Under the pieces are notes generated by a model. That model ran no database searches, was not told the DNA's origin, and was given only the letters and a program-made list of their open reading frames with translations. Made by a program: the position numbers and the translations under genes. A stretch of DNA of 64,000 nt from an uncultured Prevotella sp. (GTDB lineage: Bacteria > Bacteroidota > Bacteroidia > Bacteroidales > Bacteroidaceae). Location: the NCBI GenBank assembly GCA_900314455.1, contig OMVI01000021.1, forward strand, positions 54,015 through 118,014, read 5' to 3'. Each line of letters starts with the position of its first letter. The stretch's first letter is position 1. Below, in pieces: positions 36,768 to 44,796 of the stretch.

Positions 36768-36880
36768 TACTTGACTATACAAAATATTAAAACATACTTT
36801 ATCATAACAAAAAGATTATTTAATCAGAAACCTCTGGAAACCGTATCGTTGGCCTTGGCGAAGGTCATGATGCGGTTTCA

Positions 36881-36916
36881 TTTTGCAGAATAGTAGTCAA
36901 TTTTTGCGGAATAGTA
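36881..36916 (+). promoter_or_regulatory. Two direct repeats with 21-base period
   Basis: TTTTGCAGAATAGTA (36881-36895) and TTTTGCGGAATAGTA (36902-36916) differ at one base and are offset by 21 bases, two helical turns. They lie 32 bases before a -7-like box TAATTTTG (36948-36955) and upstream of the decayed TPR lipoprotein gene. This layout suits a dimeric activator. The regulator is unknown. Confidence 0.5.
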
Positions 36917-37039
36917 ACGGCTTGCATCGACTTCCATACTTTTTATGTAATTTTGTGGAGTGAATACTTTTTTTATACCAAACAGTAGATTTGAAGGAAA
37001 ATGTTGTATCTTTACCAAAACAAATCAAAACCCAATTCT

Positions 37040-37637
37040 ATGAGAACCTTTCTGATATTGGCTATTGCCGCAATCCTTCTTTCTTCGTGTTCACGCAACA
37101 GCACGGAGGGCAAACATTCGGACATCGAACTCGCAGAGACACTTATCTACAATCATCAGGACTCTTTCTATACCAATCCAAAGGATACCGAGAACCATCT
37201 GACCTCCGCTATGAAGCATCTGAAGGACAGCAGCGCTAAGGGACGCCTTAGTCTTTTCATCGGAATGGCACGACTGTTTCAAGGCGACGCCAATGGGTTA
37301 TGCCAGTCGGTTTGATGAAGTCGACAAGTACTGCAAGGCCCATCGCGCCGACCATTCACTAAACGGCATCTACTGGAACGACCGCGGCATTGCCGTTATG
37401 ATGCAGGGCAACCGTGACTCCGCCATAGCTTGCTACGAGCGTTCGAACAAGGAATTCGTCCTTGCCAAAGATACCTCACGAGCCGGAGATGTAAGTATAA
37501 ACATAGGTTTCTTCCGTTACAATGGCGAAAGAAAGCTGTGGACGGCAATGCTCGACGATGAAATGTCGCTCACGTTGCGCAAGGGAACGACCGCGAAAGA
37601 CATCGGATTAAACGGATGGATACGGATAATTTCATGA
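37040..37637 (+). pseudogene. Remnant of a TPR-type lipoprotein, frameshifted and truncated
   Basis: From ATG 37040 the sequence encodes MRTFLILAIAAILLSSC, a lipoprotein signal, then helical sequence to DANG. The frame then runs to a stop at 37315. A second frame takes over near 37290 (YASRFDEVDKYCKAHRADHS) with a tetratricopeptide-like unit (IYWNDRGIAVMMQGNRDSAIACYERS) to 37637. One indel near 37290 explains the break. The sequence loses protein character after about 37590, where a large palindrome begins. Full-length relatives, by family knowledge, are long TPR proteins with a C-terminal regulatory or membrane part, which is missing here. Weakly assigned. Confidence 0.6.
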
Positions 37638-37677
37638 TTGATTATATCCGTCGCATTCGTTTAATCCGATGTTTCGT
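37595..37677. repeat. Large near-perfect palindrome at the end of the truncated gene
   Basis: ACATCGGATTAAACGGATG (37601-37619) pairs with CATTCGTTTAATCCGATGT (37655-37673) with one mismatch. The stem continues inward (ACGGATAAT against ATTATATCCGT) and outward (CGAAAG against TTTCG). It could fold into one long hairpin. It lies between the remnant TPR gene and the convergent fructokinase gene, and it marks where coding sequence of the remnant ends. Confidence 0.8.
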
Positions 37678-37752
37678 TTAATGACAGTCAGCAAATGAAG
37701 CCGAAATCATTAAAATCTTTAGTATCCGTGTGATATTTTCGTCTTCGTGAGA

Positions 37753-38631
37753 TTATATCTTTGTCAGACTGTCGGGCAACTTCGGCATTGCGCCCTTTTG
37801 CGTGCAGACATACGCGCTCACCTCGACGGCAGTCTCGTGGGCCTCCTGCACACTCTTGCCAGAGAGAAGCGAAGCCGTGAAAGCAGCCGTGAACGAGTCG
37901 CCGGCACCAACCGTATCGGCAACGTCGACCTTAGGAGTCTCCTTGAAACTCGCCACATCGTTAGGTGCGAAGACATAGCTGCCGTTCGTTCCGCATGTCA
38001 GCACCACCATCTTCAAGTGATGACGATGCATTATGATGCGGCATTTCTCCTCCATGTCGAGACCCGGATAGTCGAACATACGTCCTATAATGACCAGCTC
38101 CTCATCGTTAATCTTCAGAACGTCAGCGTGCTTCACGCCATCCGTCAGTACCTCCTTGTTGTAGAAAGTGCCACGAAGATTAGCGTCGAAAATCTTCAAA
38201 CAGTCGTCAGGAGTTGTCTCCAGGAATTTGCGTATAGTCTCCCTCGAGCCCTCGCTACGCTGCGCCAGTGAGCCATAGCACACCGCCCGCGCGTTCTTGG
38301 CCACCTCTTCCATCTCCGGAGTAAACGGGATGTGGTCCCAAGCCACGTCCGGCGTGAACGTATAGGTAGGAACGCCGACCTCGTTGAGTGCCACGTTGAC
38401 CGTGCCGGTAGGGTAGGCGACCCGCGGAATGATATACTTTAGTCCGTTCTCGTCGAACCTTTGCAGAGCCCTGTCGCCCAGAATATCGTTGCCCACGGCA
38501 CTTATTGCCATTGCGTCGAAACCGAACTGACTCACGTGATAGGCGAAGTTGGCGGGAGCTCCGCCGAGTTTTGCGCCTTCCGGAAGCACGTCATAAAGCA
38601 CTTCTCCTAAACCAATGATTTGTCTTACCAT
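37753..38631 (-). CDS. PfkB-family sugar kinase, probable fructokinase
   Basis: Ribokinase-fold enzyme that phosphorylates a sugar, most likely fructose. 292 residues from the ATG at 38631; a longer frame to 38670 runs into a hairpin repeat and is rejected. The substrate-binding LGGAPANFAYHVSQFG near residue 20 and the C-terminal signature DTVGAGDSFTAAFTASLL near 235, with the catalytic Asp in GAGD, are present; KINDEEL is also typical of bacterial fructokinases. It lies downstream of an MFS sugar permease in the same orientation, a pairing that by family knowledge occurs in fructan or sucrose use. Confidence 0.88.
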   Translation of the reverse strand: MVRQIIGLGEVLYDVLPEGAKLGGAPANFAYHVSQFGFDAMAISAVGNDILGDRALQRFDENGLKYIIPRVAYPTGTVNVALNEVGVPTYTFTPDVAWDHIPFTPEMEEVAKNARAVCYGSLAQRSEGSRETIRKFLETTPDDCLKIFDANLRGTFYNKEVLTDGVKHADVLKINDEELVIIGRMFDYPGLDMEEKCRIIMHRHHLKMVVLTCGTNGSYVFAPNDVASFKETPKVDVADTVGAGDSFTAAFTASLLSGKSVQEAHETAVEVSAYVCTQKGAMPKLPDSLTKI

Positions 38632-38658
38632 AATAAAAATGATATAAGAATAGCCCTT

Positions 38659-38812
38659 GAACCCCTCCAAGCCTCCCCCATGGGGAGGATGTTTGATTAC
38701 TTAAAGAAGGTTGTTGCGTGGCTATTTATAGTTTATTGTTGTTTTAATATCGTTTCTTCTGAAATATTTTCGGTGTTTAAAAACCTCTCCTTGGGGGAGG
38801 TTTGGAGAGGTC
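38659..38812. repeat. GC-rich hairpin repeat pair between permease and kinase
   Basis: Forward arm 38660-38699 (ACCCCTCCAAGCCTCCCCC then ATGGGGAGGATGTTTGATTAC), reverse arm 38774-38812 (GTTTAAAAACCTCTCC then TTGGGGGAGGTTTGGAGAGG). It lies inside a probable two-gene operon. Confidence 0.87.
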
Positions 38813-38826
38813 TTAGCGGTTTTAAT

Positions 38827-40029
38827 TTAATACCTCACCTTATTGATGAACGTCAGCAGATATACGACACCCACCGTCATGACCGCCACGGCGCCAACCT
38901 GTCCGACTGCATCGCTGGCAAATCCCATGAGCAACGGGAACACCGTACCACCGAAGAGCCCCATTATCATCAGTCCGCTGATAGCATTCTTCTTGTCAGG
39001 CATATACAGCATGCCCTGCGACAGAGCCATCGAGAAGACATTGGAGTTGCCATATCCCACGAGTGCAATGCCTACATACAGCAGCCATTTTGCCGTTGTC
39101 GGATTACCGGCGCTTGCTGCTCCGGCGAACATACACACCATGCTGAGAGCCATAAGCGTAACGGAGATGACGAAGAAGGTACGCGTTTTGAGCACACGGA
39201 GGAAGAACGAGCCCGTCAGACAGCCTATAGTACGGAATATGAAGTACAGGCTCGTAGCCCATCCGGCAGCGTCGAGCGTCATTCCTGCATACTGCTGCAA
39301 CAGCTTCGGTGCCGTAGCGTTCGTTCCAACGTCGATTCCCACGTGGCACATAATGGCGAAGAAGCACAGCAGGACGTAAGTGTTTCCCAGCAGTTTGAAA
39401 GTATCGATATAGTCGCGGACCACCGATTTCTGCTCCGCAGGAGTCTCATTGTCGTGCTTTTCCTCCTCGATAGGCGTACCGGCAAGCAGCAGTGAGGCTA
39501 GAATACCTATCACCATATAGATAGGGAACAGCACCCTCCAGCCCAGTCCGGCACTCGGAATCGCCTGAGTTGCACCCCATGCTGCGATGATAGGAGCCAT
39601 GAACGATGCTATTGCCTTGATAAACTGTCCGAAAGTGAGCGTCGATGCCAGGTTGCCCTTTACCAGCGACGACACCAGAGGGTTCAGCGACGTCTGCATA
39701 AGCGTATTGCCGATGCCGAGAAGCGAGAACGATATGAGCATGATAGCGAAGTTCTCAGTTATTATCGGCAGCAAAAGCGATACCACCGTCACTGCAAGTG
39801 AGAGCAGGACAGTCTTCTTTCGTCCTATCTTGTTCATCAGAACGCCGGTCGGAACGGAGAATATTAGGAACCAGAAGAACACGAGCGACGGCATGATGTT
39901 GGCTATTGAGTCGCTCAGTTGCAAGTCGTCCTTGACATAGTTCGATGCTATTCCCACCAAATCGACAAAGCCCATGGCGAAGAAGCAGAACATCACGGAG
40001 ACAAGAGCCAGTTTGTTTGACTTTCCCAT
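38827..40029 (-). CDS. MFS sugar:proton symporter (FucP/glucose-galactose type)
   Basis: Twelve-helix major facilitator protein of 400 residues that resembles the fucose/glucose-galactose permease (FHS) group. The N-terminus KLALVSVMFCFFAMGFVDLVG, the cytoplasmic loop GVLMNKIGRKKTVL after helix 2 and LLGIGNTLMQTSLNPLVSSL in helix 4-5 are typical. A central charged loop (TPIEEEKHDNETPAEQKSVV) separates the halves. With the kinase downstream, fructose uptake is the simplest hypothesis. A -7 box TAACTTTG (plus 40115-40122) lies upstream on the minus strand. Confidence 0.88.
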   Translation of the reverse strand: MGKSNKLALVSVMFCFFAMGFVDLVGIASNYVKDDLQLSDSIANIMPSLVFFWFLIFSVPTGVLMNKIGRKKTVLLSLAVTVVSLLLPIITENFAIMLISFSLLGIGNTLMQTSLNPLVSSLVKGNLASTLTFGQFIKAIASFMAPIIAAWGATQAIPSAGLGWRVLFPIYMVIGILASLLLAGTPIEEEKHDNETPAEQKSVVRDYIDTFKLLGNTYVLLCFFAIMCHVGIDVGTNATAPKLLQQYAGMTLDAAGWATSLYFIFRTIGCLTGSFFLRVLKTRTFFVISVTLMALSMVCMFAGAASAGNPTTAKWLLYVGIALVGYGNSNVFSMALSQGMLYMPDKKNAISGLMIMGLFGGTVFPLLMGFASDAVGQVGAVAVMTVGVVYLLTFINKVRY

Positions 40030-40326
40030 TGATTTAAGGTGTTATTGTTATATAATGTAATGAATGTCGGTATAAGCCGTTGATGGTGAAATCGTTGATA
40101 ATCACATCTGCTTGCAAAGTTAAGAAATAAAAACCGAAAAAACCTTCTGCCGCAAGTCCTTTTTTCGTCTTTTCTGTTCATTTTATGTAAAAACCATTTC
40201 CGTTTGAAATAATTTTATTATTTTTGCAACGTAGACCAACCTCTTACCTTAGGTTACTTTGAAAACACACAACTGACAAACGGAAACACAGACCAACTAT
40301 TCTGTAAAATTGAGAACTAAACTTTG

Positions 40327-42891
40327 ATGAAACTAAGGGCACCCCTACTATTTTCTATCCTTCTGCTTGCACTTTCCATGCACGCACAGGACAACAGGCG
40401 TCCGTACCCGAACGTCAACATAGCAGTTGGCAACACGCATCGCAGTGCCGACTCGCTGCGGGTCAGCGGCTTCAATCTCGGACTCGTGAGTACCACCGAC
40501 AGCCTCCGTGGATTTCAGCTCGGAGCTCTCACGGGTGTTGCCTTGCGGCATGCCGAGGGTGTCAACATGGGCGGACTCTTTGCCCTCACCGTTGGCAACA
40601 TGCGAGGCTTTCAGTTTTCGGGTACCGTCAATGCCGTTGGAGGTACTGCCAACGGCGTCATGCTCACGCCTATTATGAACCTCTCCCACAGTTTCCGTGG
40701 GGCGCAGGTAGGTGTCTTCGGCAATGCCACAGGAGAAGGAACGCACGGCGTACAGCTGTCCGCCATCACCAATATAGCACCCTGTTTCAACCATGGACTG
40801 CAACTTTCGGCTCTCGTCAATATCAGCTCGCAGTCGATGCGGGGTGTGCAGATAGGCGGATACAACTATGCCGACACACTGACAGGACTGCAAGTAGGAC
40901 TCCTCAACGCTGCCCTCAACCACACGAAAGGCTGGCAAATCGGTATCATCAACTGCTCCCGAACGTCTTCCGCACATAAGATAGGACTTGTGAATGTCGA
41001 CCCCAACACCGACATCGACTTCATGGCATTCGCCGGAACGAGCAGTAAGCTGAACTTCGCCGCACGCTTCCGCAACCGCCGCTCTTATAGTATAATAGGT
41101 GTCGGAACGCATTATATGGGTTTCGACGAGGACTTTTCCGGCACGTTCTTCTACCGTTGGGGAAAGTTCCACTCTTTCAGCCACAAGTTCGCAATGGGCT
41201 CTGACCTTGGCTTCTTCCACATTGAGACATTCGAAAAGAACTCGCAGACGAAGCCGGAGCGCCTCTACAGTCTGCAGTGGAGGCTTAACGCCGAGTGGCA
41301 GGTTAAGAAGAACATCGGCGTGTTCGCCTCTGCCGGCTTTGGAACAACCCGCTACTATGGCTCCAACCACAACTACCGCACGCGCCCTTTGCTAGAGGTT
41401 GGCGTGTCATGGCGCTACCATCGTGACGTGCAGTCGCTCGGCCGCAGGTCCGACGCTTTCTATCAGCAAATCGATACCGACAGTATCATCCGTCCGCTGG
41501 GGCTCTTCGCTTGGGAGAACTCGCATCAACACCATAAGAGTTATTGGTATCCTGTGCTCGGCGTGACGGGTATCAATGTCTTTGTCCACTGTTTCGACCG
41601 CTTCGTTACTCACATGGACTGTGCCAATGTCTATTGGAAGAGTATCGGCCACAACTTCCGTCATGCCTTCGTTTGGGACAACGACCAATTCTCAACAAAT
41701 CTTTTTGCACATCCGTTCCACGGCAACCTCTACTTCAACATGGCTCGTTCGTACGGTCTCGACTTCTGGCACAGCATCCCGTATGCACTCGGTGGCAGTC
41801 TGATGTGGGAGTTCTGCGGTGAGAATGAACCTCCGGCTATCAACGATGTCATGGCGACGAGCATTGGCGGAACAGCAATCGGCGAGGTGTTCCATCGTCT
41901 CAGCGAGCTCATGCTTAATGATAGGACTGTCGGCTTCAACCGTTTCCTGCGTGAGTTCGGCTCCACTGTCGTCAACCCGATGGGTGGATTGCGACGCATT
42001 ATGACGGGTGATGCATGGCGGGTGCGCGACAAATACTATCTCTACCACGACTACCGGGCTATCCCAATAGACTTCAGCGTGAGCACGGGACTGCGTTACA
42101 TCGCCGACGACGGGCGTTTCTTCCAGGGCGCCGTTACTCCGTACATAAACCTGTTCCTCGAATATGGCGACCCGCTCAGCGAGGTTGCACGCAAGCCTTA
42201 CGACTTCTTTAACTTCGAGATAACGTTCGGTGCGGGTGGTCATCAGCCTATGCTGAACCAGCTTCACTTACTCGGACACCTGTGGAGTACGCCGATTTAT
42301 GTTGGTGACGAGGTCGTGGCAGAGTTCGGTTTCTTCCAGCATTTCAACTATTACGACTCGGAACCGATTAAGCATGGTACTTCGCTGACTCCTTACCGCA
42401 TAAGTGAGGCGGCGTCGGTGGGCCCCGGCTTCATCTTCCGGTTCCCCAAACGCATCGGAGTCCTCGACAAGTTCGAGCAGCGTCTCTTCATTTCGGGAAT
42501 ACTGTTGGGTGGCACCAAGAGCGACTACTATAACGTTATCGACCGCGACTACAACATGGGCTCGGGCTTCTCGGTGAAGACCAAGACGTTCATGAACTTC
42601 CGTCACTTCGGCCGTTTCATCCTTAAGACGGACTATTACCGCATCTTTACATGGAAGGGATACGAGGGTAAGGACCTTGAACACATCGACCCGCTCTACC
42701 TCAATGCACAGGGCGACAAGGGAAATGCGACTCTCTTCGTCGTCACTCCGCAGTGGGAGTTCGACTTCCGTGGCCCTCTCTCCCTAACGTTTGCAGGCAG
42801 TTACTTCATGCGCTACACTTATTACTCGTACCATCAAAATGTCCACGCCCAGACGTTCGACTTCCATCTCGGCCTCACGTACCACTTCTAG
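40327..42891 (+). CDS. Outer-membrane protein with GxQ surface repeats and DUF3943 domain
   Basis: Exported protein of 854 residues with a signal peptide (MKLRAPLLFSILLLALSMHAQ); the ATG at 40327 is preferred over an adjacent TTG. Residues 45-225 are about nine degenerate repeats of roughly 20 residues, each with a core like RGFQLGALTGV, HGVQLSAITNI or KGWQIGIINCS, which resemble the LA_2272-type surface repeats. From about 415 a DUF3943-like part follows (NFRHAFVWDNDQFSTNLFAHPFHG, FGSTVVNPMGGLRR), with many alternating beta strands ending in LGLTYHF, an outer-membrane barrel type of C-terminus. Function is unknown. It is transcribed divergently from the sugar permease. Confidence 0.8.
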   Translation: MKLRAPLLFSILLLALSMHAQDNRRPYPNVNIAVGNTHRSADSLRVSGFNLGLVSTTDSLRGFQLGALTGVALRHAEGVNMGGLFALTVGNMRGFQFSGTVNAVGGTANGVMLTPIMNLSHSFRGAQVGVFGNATGEGTHGVQLSAITNIAPCFNHGLQLSALVNISSQSMRGVQIGGYNYADTLTGLQVGLLNAALNHTKGWQIGIINCSRTSSAHKIGLVNVDPNTDIDFMAFAGTSSKLNFAARFRNRRSYSIIGVGTHYMGFDEDFSGTFFYRWGKFHSFSHKFAMGSDLGFFHIETFEKNSQTKPERLYSLQWRLNAEWQVKKNIGVFASAGFGTTRYYGSNHNYRTRPLLEVGVSWRYHRDVQSLGRRSDAFYQQIDTDSIIRPLGLFAWENSHQHHKSYWYPVLGVTGINVFVHCFDRFVTHMDCANVYWKSIGHNFRHAFVWDNDQFSTNLFAHPFHGNLYFNMARSYGLDFWHSIPYALGGSLMWEFCGENEPPAINDVMATSIGGTAIGEVFHRLSELMLNDRTVGFNRFLREFGSTVVNPMGGLRRIMTGDAWRVRDKYYLYHDYRAIPIDFSVSTGLRYIADDGRFFQGAVTPYINLFLEYGDPLSEVARKPYDFFNFEITFGAGGHQPMLNQLHLLGHLWSTPIYVGDEVVAEFGFFQHFNYYDSEPIKHGTSLTPYRISEAASVGPGFIFRFPKRIGVLDKFEQRLFISGILLGGTKSDYYNVIDRDYNMGSGFSVKTKTFMNFRHFGRFILKTDYYRIFTWKGYEGKDLEHIDPLYLNAQGDKGNATLFVVTPQWEFDFRGPLSLTFAGSYFMRYTYYSYHQNVHAQTFDFHLGLTYHF

Positions 42892-42930
42892 ATAAACAAA
42901 AAAAACGAAATACCCCCGTCAAACATCCTC

Positions 42931-43072
42931 CATGACCTCTCCAAGCCTCCCCCAAGGGGAGGATGTTAAATACCTAAAGCCTCATTGCACCATAATATTA
43001 GGTAATTAAACAACCCCTCCTTGCGATGAAATTAGGGAGGTTCGAAAAGGTCACTGCTTAGGTTTGGAGAGG
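42931..43072. repeat. GC-rich hairpin repeat, partly degraded pair
   Basis: Forward arm 42934-42974 (GACCTCTCCAAGCCTCCC then CCAAGGGGAGGATGTTAAATACC). The reverse side at 43000-43072 (GTAATTAAACAACCCCTCC, then GGTTTGGAGAGG) is interrupted. Together with the next two repeats it makes up nearly the whole 450-base gap before the methyltransferase gene. Confidence 0.82.
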
Positions 43073-43073
43073 T

Positions 43074-43175
43074 CAAAGCTTAGCTTTTGACTTGGTTTTT
43101 AATTTATTTTTGTGAGAAAAATAAATTAAAAATGGAAGAAAAATAAATTAAAAATGAGACAAAAACAAATTAAAA
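43074..43175. repeat. AT-rich palindromic repeat, copy B
   Basis: It begins TCAAAGCTTAGCTTTTGA and continues through TTTTTAATTTATTTTT (43096-43111) and AAAAATAAATTAAAAA to ATGGAAGAAAAATAAATTA. The reverse complement of 57395-57508 matches it almost base for base, including the TCAAAGCTTAGCTTT head. Confidence 0.85.
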
Positions 43176-43256
43176 ATCATCACGAAAGTTGACGTTTCGG
43201 GAAACCGTTGGTTATCAATGAGATGCAGAAAGCTAATTTTCATTTCTCTCATAAGA

Positions 43257-43295
43257 CAATCGTACAGCCACAAGGGTTGCCCCTGCAGTGGATGG
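43257..43295. repeat. Second GC hairpin family, copy 1
   Basis: CAATCGTACAGCCACAAGG then GTTGCCCCTGCAGTGG. A close copy, CAATCGGACAGCCACAAGG then GCCGTCCCAGCAGTGG, is at 57252-57287. The better-preserved copy folds as GGACAGCC/GGCCGTCC with one mismatch. Here it lies just upstream of the methyltransferase start. Confidence 0.75.
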
Positions 43296-43341
43296 CAAGG
43301 CTATTTTGAGATTGTGGATATTCATAAAAACGAATGATATA

Positions 43342-44733
43342 ATGGAATTCTTCAATAAGGCAACATACTATTTTATTCGCGAGCATCGCAATGATGATGT
43401 CCGCAAACTGGCATTTATGGGTGACAAATACCCAGATGTCGACATGCCGATGGCTCTCGACCAGATTGCAGGGTGGCAGACGGCGCGACAGAAACTGCCA
43501 TCGCTGGCTGCCGTTGACGGTATCATCTATCCGCCGCACATCAACATGGAGCAATGCTCAAGTGAGCAGACAGCACGCTATAAGGCATCCCTTTGCTCTT
43601 TGCTGACCGCAAGCAGTTCTTCATCTGTAACGTTAATCGACCTCACGGGTGGCTTTGGCATCGATTTCAGCTTTATGTCGCGTGTCTTCCCACACGCCAT
43701 TTACGTTGAGCCGAATGAGAGGCTGAGTGAGATTGTGGAGCAAAACCTCAGGAAAATCAAAACCAAAGCCTCCTCCGGCTCCCACGAAGGGGGAGGGAAG
43801 GAGAATACCTTTGTGGTTTTTAACGCAACTGCTGAGGATTTCCTGAACAAGGTTCTCGCTTCGCATTCTTCTATTAGTGCTTTTATAACTGACACAAATA
43901 ATCGAGCCACACCCACAAGTCACTTTTTCTTCACTCCCCCTTTGGGAAAGCCGGAGGAGGTCCTCAGGGAGCCGGCTTCGGTCGTCTTTTTCTTCGACCC
44001 TTCCCGCCGCGACGCCAACGGCCACAAGGTGGTATCGCTGTCCGACTGCGTCCCCAATGTCCTGGAACTCCTTCCGCAAATCGACAAGATAGGGACGTGG
44101 CTAATGCTGAAGCTGTCGCCGATGCTCGACTGGCACGAGGCGGTGCGCGAGATTAACCAGACAAGCAGAAAGGAAGGCTGCGCGCTGACCGTCAAGGAAG
44201 TCCACGTCGTGTCCGTTAAGAACGAATGCAAGGAACTGCTGCTTGTAGCCGATAAGACAGAAGCGAGACCGCTGCGCATCGTTTGTGTTAATGACAGTCA
44301 GGTGTTTAGCTTCACTGCCGACGACAAAAGTGCGACTTTAAGAATCGCTTCACCGGATGAAGTAAGGACTGCGGAGTACCTCTATGAACCCAACGCTTCT
44401 GTAATGAAAGTTGGTGGCTTTGCGGCAATCTCGTCAAAGTATGATGTCAAGGCAGTAAGCGGTAATTCCCACCTCTTCGTTTCGTCCCATTCCATCGATG
44501 ATTTCCCAGGTCGCTCGTTCCGCATTATGGCGGTTTCATCGATGAACAAGAAGGAACTGAGGCGCAATATGGCGGGTTTTGAGAAGTGCAACATAGCTGT
44601 CCGCAATTTTCCTATGAACGTTGTGGCGCTCCGTCGGCGTTTGAAGGTAGCTGACGGAGGCGATGTCTACATCTTCGGGACCACCCTTCAGAATGCTTCA
44701 CATGTCTTAATAATAACCAAAAAAGACGTTTAG
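43342..44733 (+). CDS. SAM-dependent methyltransferase with THUMP-like C-terminal part
   Basis: Class I methyltransferase typical of Bacteroidales, 463 residues from the ATG at 43342; upstream in-frame codons lie in a repeat. The SAM-binding motif is TLIDLTGGFGIDFSFMS near residue 95. An acidic residue ends the next strand (IYVEPNERL), and VVFFFDPSRRDANG near 215 is the catalytic-loop position. The C-terminal 150 residues (MKVGGFAAISSKYDVKAVS) resemble the THUMP-like domain, suggesting an RNA substrate. Two odd segments, KASSGSHEGGGKEN (43766-43801) and TPPLGKPEEVLREPA (43931-43979), are encoded by copies of the GC-rich hairpin repeat in opposite orientation. Despite this the frame is intact. 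Confidence 0.8.
   Translation: MEFFNKATYYFIREHRNDDVRKLAFMGDKYPDVDMPMALDQIAGWQTARQKLPSLAAVDGIIYPPHINMEQCSSEQTARYKASLCSLLTASSSSSVTLIDLTGGFGIDFSFMSRVFPHAIYVEPNERLSEIVEQNLRKIKTKASSGSHEGGGKENTFVVFNATAEDFLNKVLASHSSISAFITDTNNRATPTSHFFFTPPLGKPEEVLREPASVVFFFDPSRRDANGHKVVSLSDCVPNVLELLPQIDKIGTWLMLKLSPMLDWHEAVREINQTSRKEGCALTVKEVHVVSVKNECKELLLVADKTEARPLRIVCVNDSQVFSFTADDKSATLRIASPDEVRTAEYLYEPNASVMKVGGFAAISSKYDVKAVSGNSHLFVSSHSIDDFPGRSFRIMAVSSMNKKELRRNMAGFEKCNIAVRNFPMNVVALRRRLKVADGGDVYIFGTTLQNASHVLIITKKDV
43766..43801. repeat. GC-rich hairpin repeat arm inside the methyltransferase gene, forward
   Basis: GCCTCCTCCGGCTCCCACG then AAGGGGGAGGG. The unit is read in frame as KASSGSHEGGGK. The reverse complement of 43932-43966 matches it at about 23 of 30 positions, so this and the next arm are an inverted pair. 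Confidence 0.7.
43931..43979. repeat. GC-rich hairpin repeat arm inside the methyltransferase gene, reverse
   Basis: CACTCCCCCTTTGGGAAAG then CCGGAGGAGGTCCTC is the inverted partner of 43766-43801, encoding TPPLGKPEEVL in frame. The spacer of about 130 bases between the arms encodes plausible methyltransferase sequence (FVVFNATAEDFL), so the arms probably entered separately. Confidence 0.65.
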
Positions 44734-44735
44734 TT

Positions 44736-44766
44736 TTTGCAGTATGACTTTTTTTTTCTATTTTTG
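44736..44766 (+). promoter_or_regulatory. Promoter of the GNAT-like gene
   Basis: TTTG at 44736-44739, 19-base spacer, TATTTTTG at 44759-44766, 31 bases before the ATG at 44797. Confidence 0.8.
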
Positions 44767-44796
44767 CATATTAAAACGACAAACAAACATAGAGAA

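Noticed and set aside
38632-38670. Upstream start (38670) for the fructokinase
   Set aside because: The extension is encoded by repeat-flanking sequence; the family N-terminus begins at 38631.
40348-41370. 340-codon minus-strand frame opposite the DUF3943 gene
   Set aside because: Shadow of the plus-strand gene, which has a signal peptide and repeats; no promoter or family match on the minus strand.
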